A DNA stretch of 27,800 nucleotides from Thermohalobaculum sp964475765 (GTDB lineage Bacteria > Pseudomonadota > Alphaproteobacteria > Rhodobacterales > Rhodobacteraceae), in assembly GCA_964475765.1 (NCBI GenBank), contig CAYYZH010000034.1, positions 1-27,800 on the forward strand, in the 5' to 3' direction. Below the pieces are notes generated by a model, which was not told the DNA's origin, ran no database searches, and worked only from the letters and a program-made list of their open reading frames with translations. Position 1 is the stretch's first letter. Each line of letters begins with the position of its first letter. A program made the position numbers and the translations under genes. Positions 1 through 8,685 of the stretch are shown one piece after another.

Positions 1-629
1 TACTTCGTGCCGAAAAGTCGGTCACCCGCGTCCCCAAGACCTGGCACGATATAGCCTTTCTCGTTCAGGTGACTGTCCAGCGCTGCAGTGTAGACCGGCA
101 CGTCCGGGTGCTGCGCGTGGAATGTCTCGACGCCCTCCGGCGCGGCAACAAGGGCAACGAACCGGATGTCTTTCGCGCCAGCCTTCTTGACCTCGCTGAC
201 CGCCGCGGCACCCGAGCCTCCTGTGGCCAGCATCGGGTCGACAACGATCGCCACGCGGTCTTCCATCTGGTCCGGCAGCTTGTTGTAATATGCCACTGGC
301 TTCAGGGACTTAGGGTCGCGGTACATGCCGAGATGTCCGACCCGCGCACCGGGGATAAGATCCAGCAGGCCCTGTAGCAGCCCGTCGCCTGCACGCAGAA
401 CCGAGACGAAGCACATCTTCTTGCCCGCCAGTTTTCGGGCCGTCATCGGGGCGACCGGGGTCTCGATCTCGACTTCCTCGAGGTCCAGATCGCGCAGGAC
501 CTCATAGGCCAGCAGCATCGAGATCTCGCGGAGCAGCGTCCGGAACTTGACGGTCGAAGCGTCCTTGTCCCGCATCAGGGTCAGCTTGTGCTCGATCAAC
601 GGGTGCTGGATGACGGTCAAGCCCTGCAT
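1..629 (-). CDS. upp: Uracil phosphoribosyltransferase
   Basis: This enzyme converts uracil and PRPP to UMP in pyrimidine salvage in the cytosol. The reading frame starts at the ATG at 629 (protein begins MQGLTVIQHP) and runs 209 codons to the left edge. The last two bases of the window complement to TA, so only the final base of the stop codon is missing and the protein is essentially complete at the usual family length. The PRPP-binding loop reads VDPMLATGGS and the C-terminus is GDAGDRLFGTK, the classic Upp ending. A strong Shine-Dalgarno (GAGGAG, 636-641) precedes the start. It is followed upstream by the histidine kinase on the same strand with a 129-bp gap, so an operon is possible but not shown. 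Identity is very secure. Confidence 0.97.
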   Translation of the reverse strand, partial: MQGLTVIQHPLIEHKLTLMRDKDASTVKFRTLLREISMLLAYEVLRDLDLEEVEIETPVAPMTARKLAGKKMCFVSVLRAGDGLLQGLLDLIPGARVGHLGMYRDPKSLKPVAYYNKLPDQMEDRVAIVVDPMLATGGSGAAAVSEVKKAGAKDIRFVALVAAPEGVETFHAQHPDVPVYTAALDSHLNEKGYIVPGLGDAGDRLFGTK

Positions 630-748
630 GGCGTTCTCCTCGGCTGCGTGCCGGGGCTGCTTAGCCAGACCGGAGAGCGAAGTCCACGCGCTCCTGATGG
701 GAGACAGTCATTATCGGATAACAGGCGTTGGACGCATGACAGCGTAGC

Positions 749-773
749 AAGGCCGTATCTACGATGCGGCCTT
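749..773 (-). terminator. Stem-loop at the 3' end of the histidine kinase gene
   Basis: A perfect 7-bp inverted repeat (AAGGCCG / CGGCCTT, 11-nt loop) overlaps the stop codon of the kinase gene. It lacks a clear T-tract on the minus strand, so it could be a weak terminator or an mRNA-stabilising hairpin between the kinase and upp. The structure is seen directly; the role is a guess. Confidence 0.3.
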
Positions 774-2141
774 GACCGGAAGTTCCCGATCAACGGCCTT
801 CAGGGGCAAGTCGACATGAAAACATGAGCCAACTCCGACCTCGCTTGTCACGCTGATATCGCCTGACATCGCTTCGACAATGTCAGCGCAGATCGCGAGA
901 CCCAGTCCGGTGCCACCATATCGGCGGGTGGTTGTCGCATCCGCCTGCTCAAACGCTTCAAAGATGCGTTCAATTTTTTTCGTGGGAATGCCGATGCCTG
1001 TGTCTTCAACGTCTATTGAAATCCCAGTGTTCGTTTCAGTAACGCGGAGAGTTACCCTACCTCGTTCGGTGAACTTGACCGCATTCCCGGCGAGATTGGT
1101 CAACAGTTGTCGCAGCGCTGTGCGGTTGGCGCGCCATGTGGGCCAGACATCGGGGGCTATCTCCGCTGTCACCGTCAAGTCGTCCGCGCTGGGGTTGAAC
1201 CTTGTTTCGTTCACGACCTCCTCGACCAGTTCGTGAAGATTGAACACCTCTTCCTCTTCGGTCACGGCCTTACTGTTGATCTTCGAAAAGTCGAGAACAC
1301 GGTTTACAAGATCCAGAAGGTGAAGTCCTGACCCCCGAAGCATTTCGACATTGCGCCGTGTTCGGTCATCAAGATCGTTGTGCAGCACCACGCTGGCCAT
1401 GCCGATGATCCCGTTCAGTGGCGTGCGCAGCTCATGCGTCATGGTCGAGAGAAAATTGAACTTGGCACGGTCGGCTTCTTGGGCCTGCTCGACGGCGCTG
1501 ACCAACTCTGTCTCGCGCGCCTTCAGGTCATTGATGTCAATCGCGACCCTGACGTTGCCACCACTTAGAAGTCTGCGCTTGCCGACCCGAAGCCAGCCGA
1601 CACGTGGAAACTCCCGCTCTCTCAACATGCCATCTTCAGGAGGCTGAGCCACACTGAATTTCTCGGCTGTCGCACTTTTTTCGTCCGGCGACAGCTCGGC
1701 GGACAGCCCGGCCAGCACGATGTCTTTGTAACTAGGTGGCAACGAGAAAAACCGATCGGGTTTGCGGTCCTTCAGGTGCGGATGATGTTCACTGTAGAGG
1801 TCATTGTAGACGATCAGACGGTCCTGCGTGTCGTAGATGGCAATGGGTATCGGCAAGTGTTGGATCGACTCGAAAATCGCATCTGCATGCCAAGCCTTCC
1901 ATCCATGGCAGCGCCACAAAACCGCGAGGCCGATCAATCCGATACCAGCCAGAACGAAACCTGCACTAAGCGAAACGAAGGCCGCCAGAACGAGGCCGGC
2001 TCCGATGCACGCACCGACCAGTCCGAACTGAACAGGAAACCGAATCTTGGGCAAAGCGATCACGGACCCCAGCTGACAGAATCTAAGAAGCAATAACCCT
2101 TCATCCTGCAGTGCCTTGGATAAGATTTGATGAACCTGCAT
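759..2141 (-). CDS. Membrane-bound PAS-like sensor histidine kinase (orphan)
   Basis: This is a 460-residue sensor kinase that should autophosphorylate and pass phosphate to a response regulator. Two closely spaced hydrophobic segments (about 36-57 and 60-77) anchor it. A PAS-like sensor region follows (about 90-205, with IPIAIYDTQDRLIVYND), then a short helical linker. The HisKA domain has the H-box MTHELRTPLNG with His236. The HATPase_c domain has N-box LTNLAGNAVKF (348-357), G1 DTGIGI (380-385), F-box IFEAFEQAD and G2 GGTGLGL (409-415). All catalytic boxes are intact. There is no receiver domain and no response regulator in the window, so the partner is unknown. No clear Shine-Dalgarno precedes the ATG at 2141; a GTG about 26 codons downstream is an alternative start. 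It is divergent from the Rieske oxygenase gene (about 135 bp between starts). Confidence 0.93.
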   Translation of the reverse strand: MQVHQILSKALQDEGLLLLRFCQLGSVIALPKIRFPVQFGLVGACIGAGLVLAAFVSLSAGFVLAGIGLIGLAVLWRCHGWKAWHADAIFESIQHLPIPIAIYDTQDRLIVYNDLYSEHHPHLKDRKPDRFFSLPPSYKDIVLAGLSAELSPDEKSATAEKFSVAQPPEDGMLREREFPRVGWLRVGKRRLLSGGNVRVAIDINDLKARETELVSAVEQAQEADRAKFNFLSTMTHELRTPLNGIIGMASVVLHNDLDDRTRRNVEMLRGSGLHLLDLVNRVLDFSKINSKAVTEEEEVFNLHELVEEVVNETRFNPSADDLTVTAEIAPDVWPTWRANRTALRQLLTNLAGNAVKFTERGRVTLRVTETNTGISIDVEDTGIGIPTKKIERIFEAFEQADATTTRRYGGTGLGLAICADIVEAMSGDISVTSEVGVGSCFHVDLPLKAVDRELPVKAAS

Positions 2142-2264
2142 TAGCTATATTTCAGCAACCTCGCGCCGAATGTCTCCAATTGTGGAAACGACGGAACCCG
2201 TCGCGCATAGGCGAGACAGCCAATCGGATCCCATCCACCGTGGTTAAAAATGATGCAGAGCTTT

Positions 2265-2270
2265 GGGAGG
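2265..2270 (+). promoter_or_regulatory. Ribosome binding site deciding the Rieske oxygenase start
   Basis: GGGAGG lies 6 nt before the ATG at 2277. The earlier in-frame ATGs at 2250 and 2253 have no such site, so 2277 is preferred. Confidence 0.75.
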
Positions 2271-2276
2271 TTTGCC

Positions 2277-3437
2277 ATGCCGTCCGATCTTGACCATCGC
2301 CGCACAGCGGACAAGGCGCGAATTGTGGACATTGCCCGTTCCCGCACGCTCCCCGCCTACTACTATACTGATCCGGCGGTCCTCGAGATTGAACGAAGTT
2401 CCCTCTTTCTGCGGTCCTGGCAGTTCGCCTGCCACGCGGCGGCGCTGCCAGAGCCCGGCAGCTATGTCACTATTTCGATCTTTGATCAGAACATCGTCCT
2501 CGTGCACGGGCATGACGGAGAAATTCGTGCGTTCTTCAATGTCTGCGCACATCGGGGACACCAACTGGTGGAGGGGGCGGGACAGGCGGGGCGCCTGGTT
2601 TGTCCTTACCACGCATGGACTTACGCGCTGGATGGCAGTCTCGTTGGAGTGCGCCGCGGCAACAATACCACGCAAATCTCAAAGACCGAGATCTGCCTGA
2701 GTTCCATTCGGGTCGACCGATTGCTGGACTTCATCTTTGTCAATCTCGACCCGGATGCGCCGCCGCTCGCCGACTATGCCGCGGGTCTGGTCGACGAGAT
2801 TTCCGAGCGCGTGCCGGGATGGCAGGACTTCGTCATGACCGAAAACTGGCGGGCTTTCGGTGCGCCGTTTGCCTGCAATTGGAAGGCGCTGATCGACAAT
2901 TATCTCGAGTGCTATCACTGCGAGACAGCCCACCCGACCTTCAGTGACATGTTTGATTGTACCGGGATCAAACATGACTTTGCCGCCAATCATATGCTCC
3001 AGCACCTGCCAACCTCGAACAAGGCGGACAACGCGGCTTATGCGTTGGACCTCGACCGGCACAGTCTGGACGGAAATTTCTGGTTCCTCTTTCCCAGCAC
3101 ACTGATCGGATCGCTGCCGGGCGCGCCCAATCTGTCGATCTCGCGCATTCTGCCGGATGGCCCTGAGAAGTGCATTCGGGAAACGCAGCTCTTTGTCAGT
3201 CCGGACGCTGATCCCGAGCACCTTAAAGCCCGCGACCAGTTCGGCGCGGACTTTGTCGGGGCCGAGGACCGCGCGCTCGTGGAAAGTGTCCAGAAGGGGA
3301 TGCACCAGATCGGCTTCAATCAGGGTCTTTATGTGATTGATCCCGAAGAAGAGACCTTCACCGAAGAAGGCGTGCGGTTCTTTCACAGCCGATACACTGC
3401 TGCGGTCGAAGAACAGATCGCGTCCAATACGCGCTGA
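2277..3437 (+). CDS. Rieske [2Fe-2S] aromatic-ring-hydroxylating-type oxygenase alpha subunit (CntA/betaine-oxygenase-like)
   Basis: Predicted terminal oxygenase of 386 residues from the ATG at 2277. The N-terminal Rieske domain has CAHRGH and CPYHAW, giving the Cys-X-His...Cys-X2-His cluster ligands. The C-terminal catalytic domain has NWKALIDNYLECYHCETAHP, which supplies the mononuclear iron histidines (E-x2-H-x4-H). The residue bridging the two metal centres is Glu, as in carnitine/betaine-type oxygenases, rather than the Asp of naphthalene-dioxygenase types. A later acidic motif, EDRALVESVQKGM, fits the third iron ligand. These features point to oxidative demethylation or cleavage of a quaternary or N-methylated amine. 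That is inferred by family resemblance, and substrate is not proven. No ferredoxin/reductase partner gene is adjacent. The gene is convergent with the secretion operon, with 15 bp between stops. Confidence 0.92.
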   Translation: MPSDLDHRRTADKARIVDIARSRTLPAYYYTDPAVLEIERSSLFLRSWQFACHAAALPEPGSYVTISIFDQNIVLVHGHDGEIRAFFNVCAHRGHQLVEGAGQAGRLVCPYHAWTYALDGSLVGVRRGNNTTQISKTEICLSSIRVDRLLDFIFVNLDPDAPPLADYAAGLVDEISERVPGWQDFVMTENWRAFGAPFACNWKALIDNYLECYHCETAHPTFSDMFDCTGIKHDFAANHMLQHLPTSNKADNAAYALDLDRHSLDGNFWFLFPSTLIGSLPGAPNLSISRILPDGPEKCIRETQLFVSPDADPEHLKARDQFGADFVGAEDRALVESVQKGMHQIGFNQGLYVIDPEEETFTEEGVRFFHSRYTAAVEEQIASNTR

Positions 3438-3456
3438 GCAAAGCGGAGCCGCTCAG
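3434..3456. terminator. Bidirectional stem-loop between convergent genes
   Basis: CTGAGC and GCTCAG form a perfect inverted repeat around an inner GCGG/CCGC. It covers both stop codons, of the Rieske gene (plus) and of the membrane-anchored adaptor gene (minus). There is no T-run on either side, so termination is plausible but unproven. Confidence 0.35.
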
Positions 3457-5054
3457 AGCCAGAAGGTCAACAGGGCCCAGTCGCGGACACGCCGCCAGAC
3501 AAGTTCGGCCAGCGGCAAATCCTCGAACTCGAACCGCGCGACGCCTTCCATACCGGGGCGTAGGGAGATCTCGGTGCTGGTTTTGATCAAGTCGCTCTTG
3601 CCAAGGAACGCGGTGGTACGTTCCCCGGGCAAAGGGGCGACCCCGATGGATCTGAGGTCGAACGGGATTTCGACATTCGGCGCGGCGTCTGGTCGGAACG
3701 CCCCAGCTGCGGTGGGGTCCAGCTTGCCACGCGCCCGCGGGCTGACGAAGACTTCGATACTGAGTGTGGAGGGGTCGATCACCTCGAACACCAAGCTCCC
3801 AAGGCTAACGAAACTGGATCGCCGTTCCTCGACATCCTCTCCGAGAACGATTCCATCGATAGGGGCCAGCACGGACGCGCGCGCGATCTTTTCTTCCATC
3901 GCATCGCGCCTGAGCGTCGCCTTCTTGACCGCCTCTTCTGCCTCACGCAGTTCGGGTGCATTGCGTGCGCCCCGCACGGTTTCGAGCCTAGCAATGGCCG
4001 CGCTGAGATCGGAGCGCAGCTCGGCGCGCTCGTTCTCGAGTTGGCGCGTATCCATGCGCATCAGAACCGTCTCACCGGCTGTTACGCGGTCCCCGGACGC
4101 GACGGGGATCTCGGCGATCCGGCCATCGAACGGCGCGGTGATCAGGCGTCGCTGATCGGCGGCAATCGTCGCAGGCAGGTTCACACCATCGGAGACCGGG
4201 ATGAACCCCGCCGCAACCAGCGCGGCCAGGACCAGCAGGATCCTTAGCTTTCGGCCAAACCAACCCCATCGGCGTGGGGGCCTTCGATCTGCCTCAAATA
4301 TCGCGCTGAGCGGAGCCGCGAGACCCGGTGCAATTGCGCCATCCGAGACGACAATCGCTGCCCCGCGATCCTCAGAGCCCAGAAGCAGAACCTGAGGATC
4401 GGACTCCGGCACGCGTAGGCTACGCTCGATCCGTTCGACGAGGTCGCCGCGCGCCGCCGCCCGGTTGGAGACCACGGCTTGCCCGCTGATTGAAAGCTGG
4501 CCCACCCGTCCCTGATCAATGTCAGCAACGATCACCGCCGTGCCACGAAGCGCCGTTGAGACGGCATCGGCAAACGGTTGCGCTGCTTCGAGGTCACCTT
4601 GGGCCAATGCAATCGCGCTGGAGAAGAGGTCTGGCGGCAAGTCCATTTTCTGACCAGACGCCCGCAATTTGCAGAGGACCCGGATCAGCTCAAGCCGTTC
4701 ATGCGCCAATGAAACCGCAATTGGATTGGCTGGCGGCATTTCGACCACTGCAATGACCGTGTCCTGCTCGGAGGCGGCGAGTTTGACGGCAAGGCGGGAG
4801 GGCGGATCAGGTTCGACCGCACCCGAGCTTTCTGCTCGTCTTGCAGCTGCGTGATCAGCCTTGCCATCCGAAATCTGGCCGACAACCAATCGTGCGGTTT
4901 CACGCGGCGGGCTATGAAACACCGTCACTCCCTTGGCCGCGGCCAATTCGCCGATCAACCGAGCCAGAGACGTGATGAACTCTTGGTCGCGCGCGAGCGG
5001 TTCCAGGAACGTGGCATCGAGGGCCTGGCTAAGGCTTTGTTGAACCTCGGACAT
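3453..5054 (-). CDS. Membrane-anchored HlyD-like adaptor with extra N-terminal cytosolic domain
   Basis: This 533-residue protein is the last gene of the secretion operon. Residues 1 to about 260 form a soluble region that I cannot name with confidence; part of it looks GAF-like (about 85-130). One transmembrane helix follows (about 271-286). The periplasmic part has a split biotinyl-lipoyl-like barrel (LITAPFDGRIAEIPVASGD near 304-322), a coiled-coil hairpin (about 336-393) and the returning half-barrel (SVLAPIDGIVLG near 394-404). A beta-barrel region follows, and the C-terminus is short and hydrophobic. The layout is that of membrane-fusion/adaptor proteins bridging inner membrane and TolC, with an unusually large cytosolic sensor or docking part. 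The start is the ATG at 5054; the site before it (GGTGAG) is moderate. It lies 32 bp after the preceding adaptor gene. Confidence 0.85.
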   Translation of the reverse strand: MSEVQQSLSQALDATFLEPLARDQEFITSLARLIGELAAAKGVTVFHSPPRETARLVVGQISDGKADHAAARRAESSGAVEPDPPSRLAVKLAASEQDTVIAVVEMPPANPIAVSLAHERLELIRVLCKLRASGQKMDLPPDLFSSAIALAQGDLEAAQPFADAVSTALRGTAVIVADIDQGRVGQLSISGQAVVSNRAAARGDLVERIERSLRVPESDPQVLLLGSEDRGAAIVVSDGAIAPGLAAPLSAIFEADRRPPRRWGWFGRKLRILLVLAALVAAGFIPVSDGVNLPATIAADQRRLITAPFDGRIAEIPVASGDRVTAGETVLMRMDTRQLENERAELRSDLSAAIARLETVRGARNAPELREAEEAVKKATLRRDAMEEKIARASVLAPIDGIVLGEDVEERRSSFVSLGSLVFEVIDPSTLSIEVFVSPRARGKLDPTAAGAFRPDAAPNVEIPFDLRSIGVAPLPGERTTAFLGKSDLIKTSTEISLRPGMEGVARFEFEDLPLAELVWRRVRDWALLTFWL

Positions 5055-5086
5055 TGCTCACCAGATCGTCGACACGAAGGCACACG

Positions 5087-5896
5087 TCATCGGGGATCCG
5101 GCACGTTGATCCGGGCATCCACACCTGAGGGCACGCCCATGTCTGCATTGTCGAACTCGAGAACGATCCTCACCGCGCTGCTCGACGGTTCGATCCGCGG
5201 ATCGACGCTGAGAAGCTTGGCGGTGATCTGCCGGTTGATTGGGCTGCCCAGGTCCACTTCGATGTCCTGTCCAATCTCAATCCCGGCAACGCGGTCTGCG
5301 GGCATGAAGCCGACGATGTGCACGACGCTGGGATCAAGCAGAACTAGAAGCGGATCCTGCGCCGTGGACAACTGCCCCGGTTGCCCCAGTAACTCAACGA
5401 CTTGCCCGGCGAAAGGCGCGCGCAGAGTCAATTTCTCTAGCGCCGTGCGCTCCAGCCCCAGCCGGGCCTGGTTGGTCGCGTACTGTTCCTTGGCCGCGGT
5501 GATATCCGCCGCCGCAACTGCGACCGCAAATCGAGCCTCTTCCAGCTCCCATTTCGAGGCCCCGCCCCGTTTCACAGCGCGGGAGATCCGGTTCAGCCGC
5601 GACCGGGCCTGCGCATGCATGGCTTCGGACCGCTCCACAGCTGCATTGGTCTCGACCGCCGCCTCGGCAATGTTGACCCGGGCTTGCTGCAGGGCCGCAT
5701 CCATTTCAATCAACGCGTAGCCATTGGCGACAACCTGTCCCTCGACGACATTAATGGTCGCGACAATCCCGGATGTCGGCGCGTGCAGCTCGACCGTGCG
5801 CGGGAACTCGGTGAGCCCCGAAACCGTTTCCTGTGCAAGGGCCGCAGTTGCGAGCCCGATGGCAAGGAGACCCGTGGCAATCGCGCGCCACTGCAT
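5087..5896 (-). CDS. Periplasmic HlyD/RND-type adaptor with signal peptide
   Basis: This 269-residue membrane-fusion-protein homologue starts at the ATG at 5896. The GTG one codon earlier is possible, but AGGA lies 6 nt from the ATG and only 3 nt from the GTG. A Sec signal peptide is visible (RAIATGLLAIGLATAALA, then QE). Next come a half lipoyl barrel (ELHAPTSGIVATINVVEG), a long alpha-helical hairpin rich in Ala, Glu and Arg (about 65-150), the second half barrel (LTLRAPFAGQVVELLGQPG) and a beta-barrel region. There is no lipobox. Its start overlaps the SapC stop by one base (TGATG), indicating translational coupling. It most likely forms the periplasmic bridge between the inner-membrane M50/adaptor components and the TolC-like protein. 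That partner assignment is from context. Confidence 0.88.
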   Translation of the reverse strand: MQWRAIATGLLAIGLATAALAQETVSGLTEFPRTVELHAPTSGIVATINVVEGQVVANGYALIEMDAALQQARVNIAEAAVETNAAVERSEAMHAQARSRLNRISRAVKRGGASKWELEEARFAVAVAAADITAAKEQYATNQARLGLERTALEKLTLRAPFAGQVVELLGQPGQLSTAQDPLLVLLDPSVVHIVGFMPADRVAGIEIGQDIEVDLGSPINRQITAKLLSVDPRIEPSSSAVRIVLEFDNADMGVPSGVDARINVPDPR

Positions 5897-6639
5897 CACA
5901 GATCCTGGATCAGATCTGAGAACCGCTGGGTAGAGAACAGATGCGCTGTGACCATTCCGACAATGCCCCGCCGCGTCAGCGACGCGAGCTTCTCATCATC
6001 CAGATCGCGCATCTTCTGTTCGGAGACAACCCGGAAGCCGTTGATGCGGAACGTCTGCTCGCCGCGCGAGATGTTCACAGCGGACTCTTCGAGCAAATCG
6101 AGATCGCTCAGCTCGCGCACCATGGCCCTCGTGTTCTGCATCGCCGTCTCGAAGCGGCTGCAAAAGTCGAGAATCTGTTTTGCGTGGGCGCTTGGCTCGC
6201 TGTCCTCGAAAAGCTGACCGGATGTTCCCTCGCTGAACCCCTCGGCCTTGAGATCGGCGCAGAGCAGCATCCGCTCCGACCCCTGCTTTTCGGACGCCAG
6301 GGCAAATGGGTAACGGCGCAGATAAGCAGGTATGTAGGCACCCTCACGCCACGACCCATCGTTGGCGAGGAACTCGTTTTTTCCGTTTTCGGGACCCAGC
6401 AATGCGACCGGGAGAAACGGTTCGGCCCGGGTGAACACGACCGGATAAAAGGAAATTGCCTTGGGAAACTCCGCCGCGACCAACGGAACCGCGTTGATGT
6501 TTGCCGCGAAGCTGAAATTCGGCTTTCGCTCGTAACACAGCGCGCCGTGTTGCTGCGCCACCAGTGGCGTCAGAGAGGTGTAGCATAGCGGGAGCGCACT
6601 CACGCCGGGCAGAGCTTGATCAGCGGCGATCTCGGTCAT
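5896..6639 (-). CDS. SapC-family protein
   Basis: This 247-residue soluble protein matches the SapC family (Pfam SapC, proteins of about 250 residues). In Campylobacter fetus sapC lies beside the type I genes that export the S-layer protein. Recognisable family features include the N-terminal LPLCYTSLTPLVAQQHG, PLVAAEFPKAISFYPVVF, and the region SWREGAYIPAYLRRYPFAL. No signal peptide, transmembrane segment or known catalytic motif is visible, so it probably acts in the cytosol. The biochemical function of the family is not established. Its position between the M50 protease and the adaptor, with 13-bp and 1-bp junctions, ties it to export or processing of the giant surface protein. The start is the ATG at 6639, with AGGA about 7-8 nt upstream. 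Confidence 0.85.
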   Translation of the reverse strand: MTEIAADQALPGVSALPLCYTSLTPLVAQQHGALCYERKPNFSFAANINAVPLVAAEFPKAISFYPVVFTRAEPFLPVALLGPENGKNEFLANDGSWREGAYIPAYLRRYPFALASEKQGSERMLLCADLKAEGFSEGTSGQLFEDSEPSAHAKQILDFCSRFETAMQNTRAMVRELSDLDLLEESAVNISRGEQTFRINGFRVVSEQKMRDLDDEKLASLTRRGIVGMVTAHLFSTQRFSDLIQDL

Positions 6640-6652
6640 GGCAGGTCCTATC

Positions 6653-8683
6653 TCAGCGGCCGGGCGAGAGATCGCGCGGCAATCGGTTCAATGCCAGCCT
6701 AGAGGCCGACTGGTAGAGTTGCGTCACGATTGATGCATCCGGGCGCGACAATCGCAAGACCACTCCGGCTCCGGCAGACAACTTATCGGTGCAGTCCGTG
6801 CCAACTGGTCGTGCCTCAACGGTAAACCCACCACCTTCCAAGTCAGAAACCGGTGCGAAGGTTTCTACGCTTGCAGTCCCAGTGCATGCGGGATCAGCGA
6901 TTGGGCGAAACTCGATGGTATGTCCATCCTTCAACGCGGTGCCGAACTCGGCATAGGCCTGATCGAGATGGCCGCGCAGGAAGTGTGGAACCGGGCGCGA
7001 GACCATGCCGAGGATCTGGTTCTGCGCAGTGCTCAGCCAGACTCCCTCGGCCCGTAGCGCCTCGGCTGGCTCCCATACTGTACCACGGTCCGGGATCACG
7101 GAAAGTGCCGCAAGCCGGGTCTGCGCCTGTTCGAGTTGAGCTTCCACCCGGTCCCGCTCGGTTGTCATAAGTACGAGACTGGCCGCATTGCGCCCCGAGG
7201 CCGCGCGCACGGAACTGTTGAGGACCAGCTTGTCGATCTCAAGGACAGCAAGCTCTAGATCAAGATCCGGGCTTTGCATGTCGAGAACAGGCGATGCGCC
7301 ATCGCCCACCGACGGCGCGCCGACGGACCGCAGCAGCACGGGCTCCTTGACGCGAACAACCTCGGCCTCATGGCCGACTATATGGGCTTCGATATGAACT
7401 GTGTCGGGCACCGGAAGGAACAACGCAAAGCCGAGCGCAGCAGCAATGCCAACGGTTCCCATCGCGCGAAGCTTGTGGTGGGACTTGCCCCAAACGTCCT
7501 TGACCACGGACATCACCGGACGAACGACAAGGATCATCAGCGCGATGGCGGCGACGATCCAGGAAAGTCTGGGATCAATCACATAGGCGCCCCAGAATAT
7601 CCCGGCAAAGATCACCCAGCGATACGCATAGCTGAGCGCCCAATAGGTCAGGTGATAACTGCTGACCGGTTGCAGATCAGCGCCAAGAAGCCATTGTCCG
7701 ACCGATCGTGCGTTCAGCTGGGCTCGGGTCGCCAGGTTGGGCCGCCGGGCCAGATCGCTGTAGACGAAATACCCGTCCAGCCGCACCAGTGGGTTCATGT
7801 TGAACAAGAAGGTCGACATGCCAGAGATCAGCAGAACCTGAAACAGGACCGTCTGTAACTCGCCGGGCTTCAGGTATGCCCAGGCCAGCGCGGCAAAGGC
7901 TGCGATCCAGCTTTCGAAATAGACCCCGGCCAATCCTATCATGGCGCGGCGGAACCGACTGCGAATCTTCCAGGCTGCAGTGGCGTCTGTATATGGGAAC
8001 GGAAAGAGCGCAAAGATGGAAACGCCGGCTGGAATGGCGCCGACCGGCACACCCTCTTCTCGCGCGAATTTCATCAAAGCCAGCGCATGGCCAAGCTCGT
8101 GGAAGATCTTGAGAATGATGAAGACGATGGCAAGCTGCACTGCGCCGGTCCAACTCAGATCCAGAAGGCTCGTCAGCGCATGGCGAAACGCTTCGGGTTC
8201 CGCGATCAAATTCACGGCAGCCGCAACGATCAAGCCAAGCCAAACAAGCACCGCGAAGGGCGAGAACAGCCGTTCCAGCAGAGGCAAGCATCGTTTGGCG
8301 ATTGGCTTCGCATCGAAAAGACCGATGCGAAAGAAGATTAACCGGGATTCAACTGGACGCTTCGGCTTTGGCGCAGGCTGTGTCCGGCCAGGCGCGGTTA
8401 GCAGACCATGGGCGACCAGCGACTGGATCAGATGCGTGGCCTGTTGCTCATCGAAGCCGACTGCCTGAGCCGCCATCGGTGCAGAGAGTCCTTCCCGCAT
8501 CTGATCCAGAAAATCGACCGTCTGCCGGTTGGTCAGGAACGCATTTCCCGACGCGTCGTTGGACACCACGAAGGTCTCTTCCGCACCGCCGCCCGAGCGT
8601 GTGATCGAAACGTGGTCAGCGACGCCCAGCGCCTCGGGCCGAACTGGGCCGGATGCCGCCGCGCCTCCTAACCCCCCATCCAT
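6653..8683 (-). CDS. M50 (site-2-type) membrane metalloprotease with PqqD-like N-terminus and adaptor-like tail
   Basis: This 676-residue polytopic protein starts at the ATG at 8683. A TTG two codons earlier overlaps the giant gene's stop and is the alternative. Residues about 35-100 look like a PqqD/winged-helix module (LTNRQTVDFLDQMREG...HLIQSLVAHGLLT), a type of domain that binds peptides in other pathways. Hydrophobic helices follow. The zinc site HELGH (195-199) and the second M50 motif NPLVRLDGY (297-305, Asp ligand) are intact, so catalytic activity is expected. Several more membrane segments lead to a periplasmic C-terminal region (about 425 on) with a coiled-coil stretch and barrel-like segments resembling HlyD adaptors. 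It sits directly after the giant gene. The likely role is recognition, processing or translocation of the giant protein, inferred from context. Confidence 0.88.
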   Translation of the reverse strand: MDGGLGGAAASGPVRPEALGVADHVSITRSGGGAEETFVVSNDASGNAFLTNRQTVDFLDQMREGLSAPMAAQAVGFDEQQATHLIQSLVAHGLLTAPGRTQPAPKPKRPVESRLIFFRIGLFDAKPIAKRCLPLLERLFSPFAVLVWLGLIVAAAVNLIAEPEAFRHALTSLLDLSWTGAVQLAIVFIILKIFHELGHALALMKFAREEGVPVGAIPAGVSIFALFPFPYTDATAAWKIRSRFRRAMIGLAGVYFESWIAAFAALAWAYLKPGELQTVLFQVLLISGMSTFLFNMNPLVRLDGYFVYSDLARRPNLATRAQLNARSVGQWLLGADLQPVSSYHLTYWALSYAYRWVIFAGIFWGAYVIDPRLSWIVAAIALMILVVRPVMSVVKDVWGKSHHKLRAMGTVGIAAALGFALFLPVPDTVHIEAHIVGHEAEVVRVKEPVLLRSVGAPSVGDGASPVLDMQSPDLDLELAVLEIDKLVLNSSVRAASGRNAASLVLMTTERDRVEAQLEQAQTRLAALSVIPDRGTVWEPAEALRAEGVWLSTAQNQILGMVSRPVPHFLRGHLDQAYAEFGTALKDGHTIEFRPIADPACTGTASVETFAPVSDLEGGGFTVEARPVGTDCTDKLSAGAGVVLRLSRPDASIVTQLYQSASRLALNRLPRDLSPGR

Positions 8684-8685
8684 GC

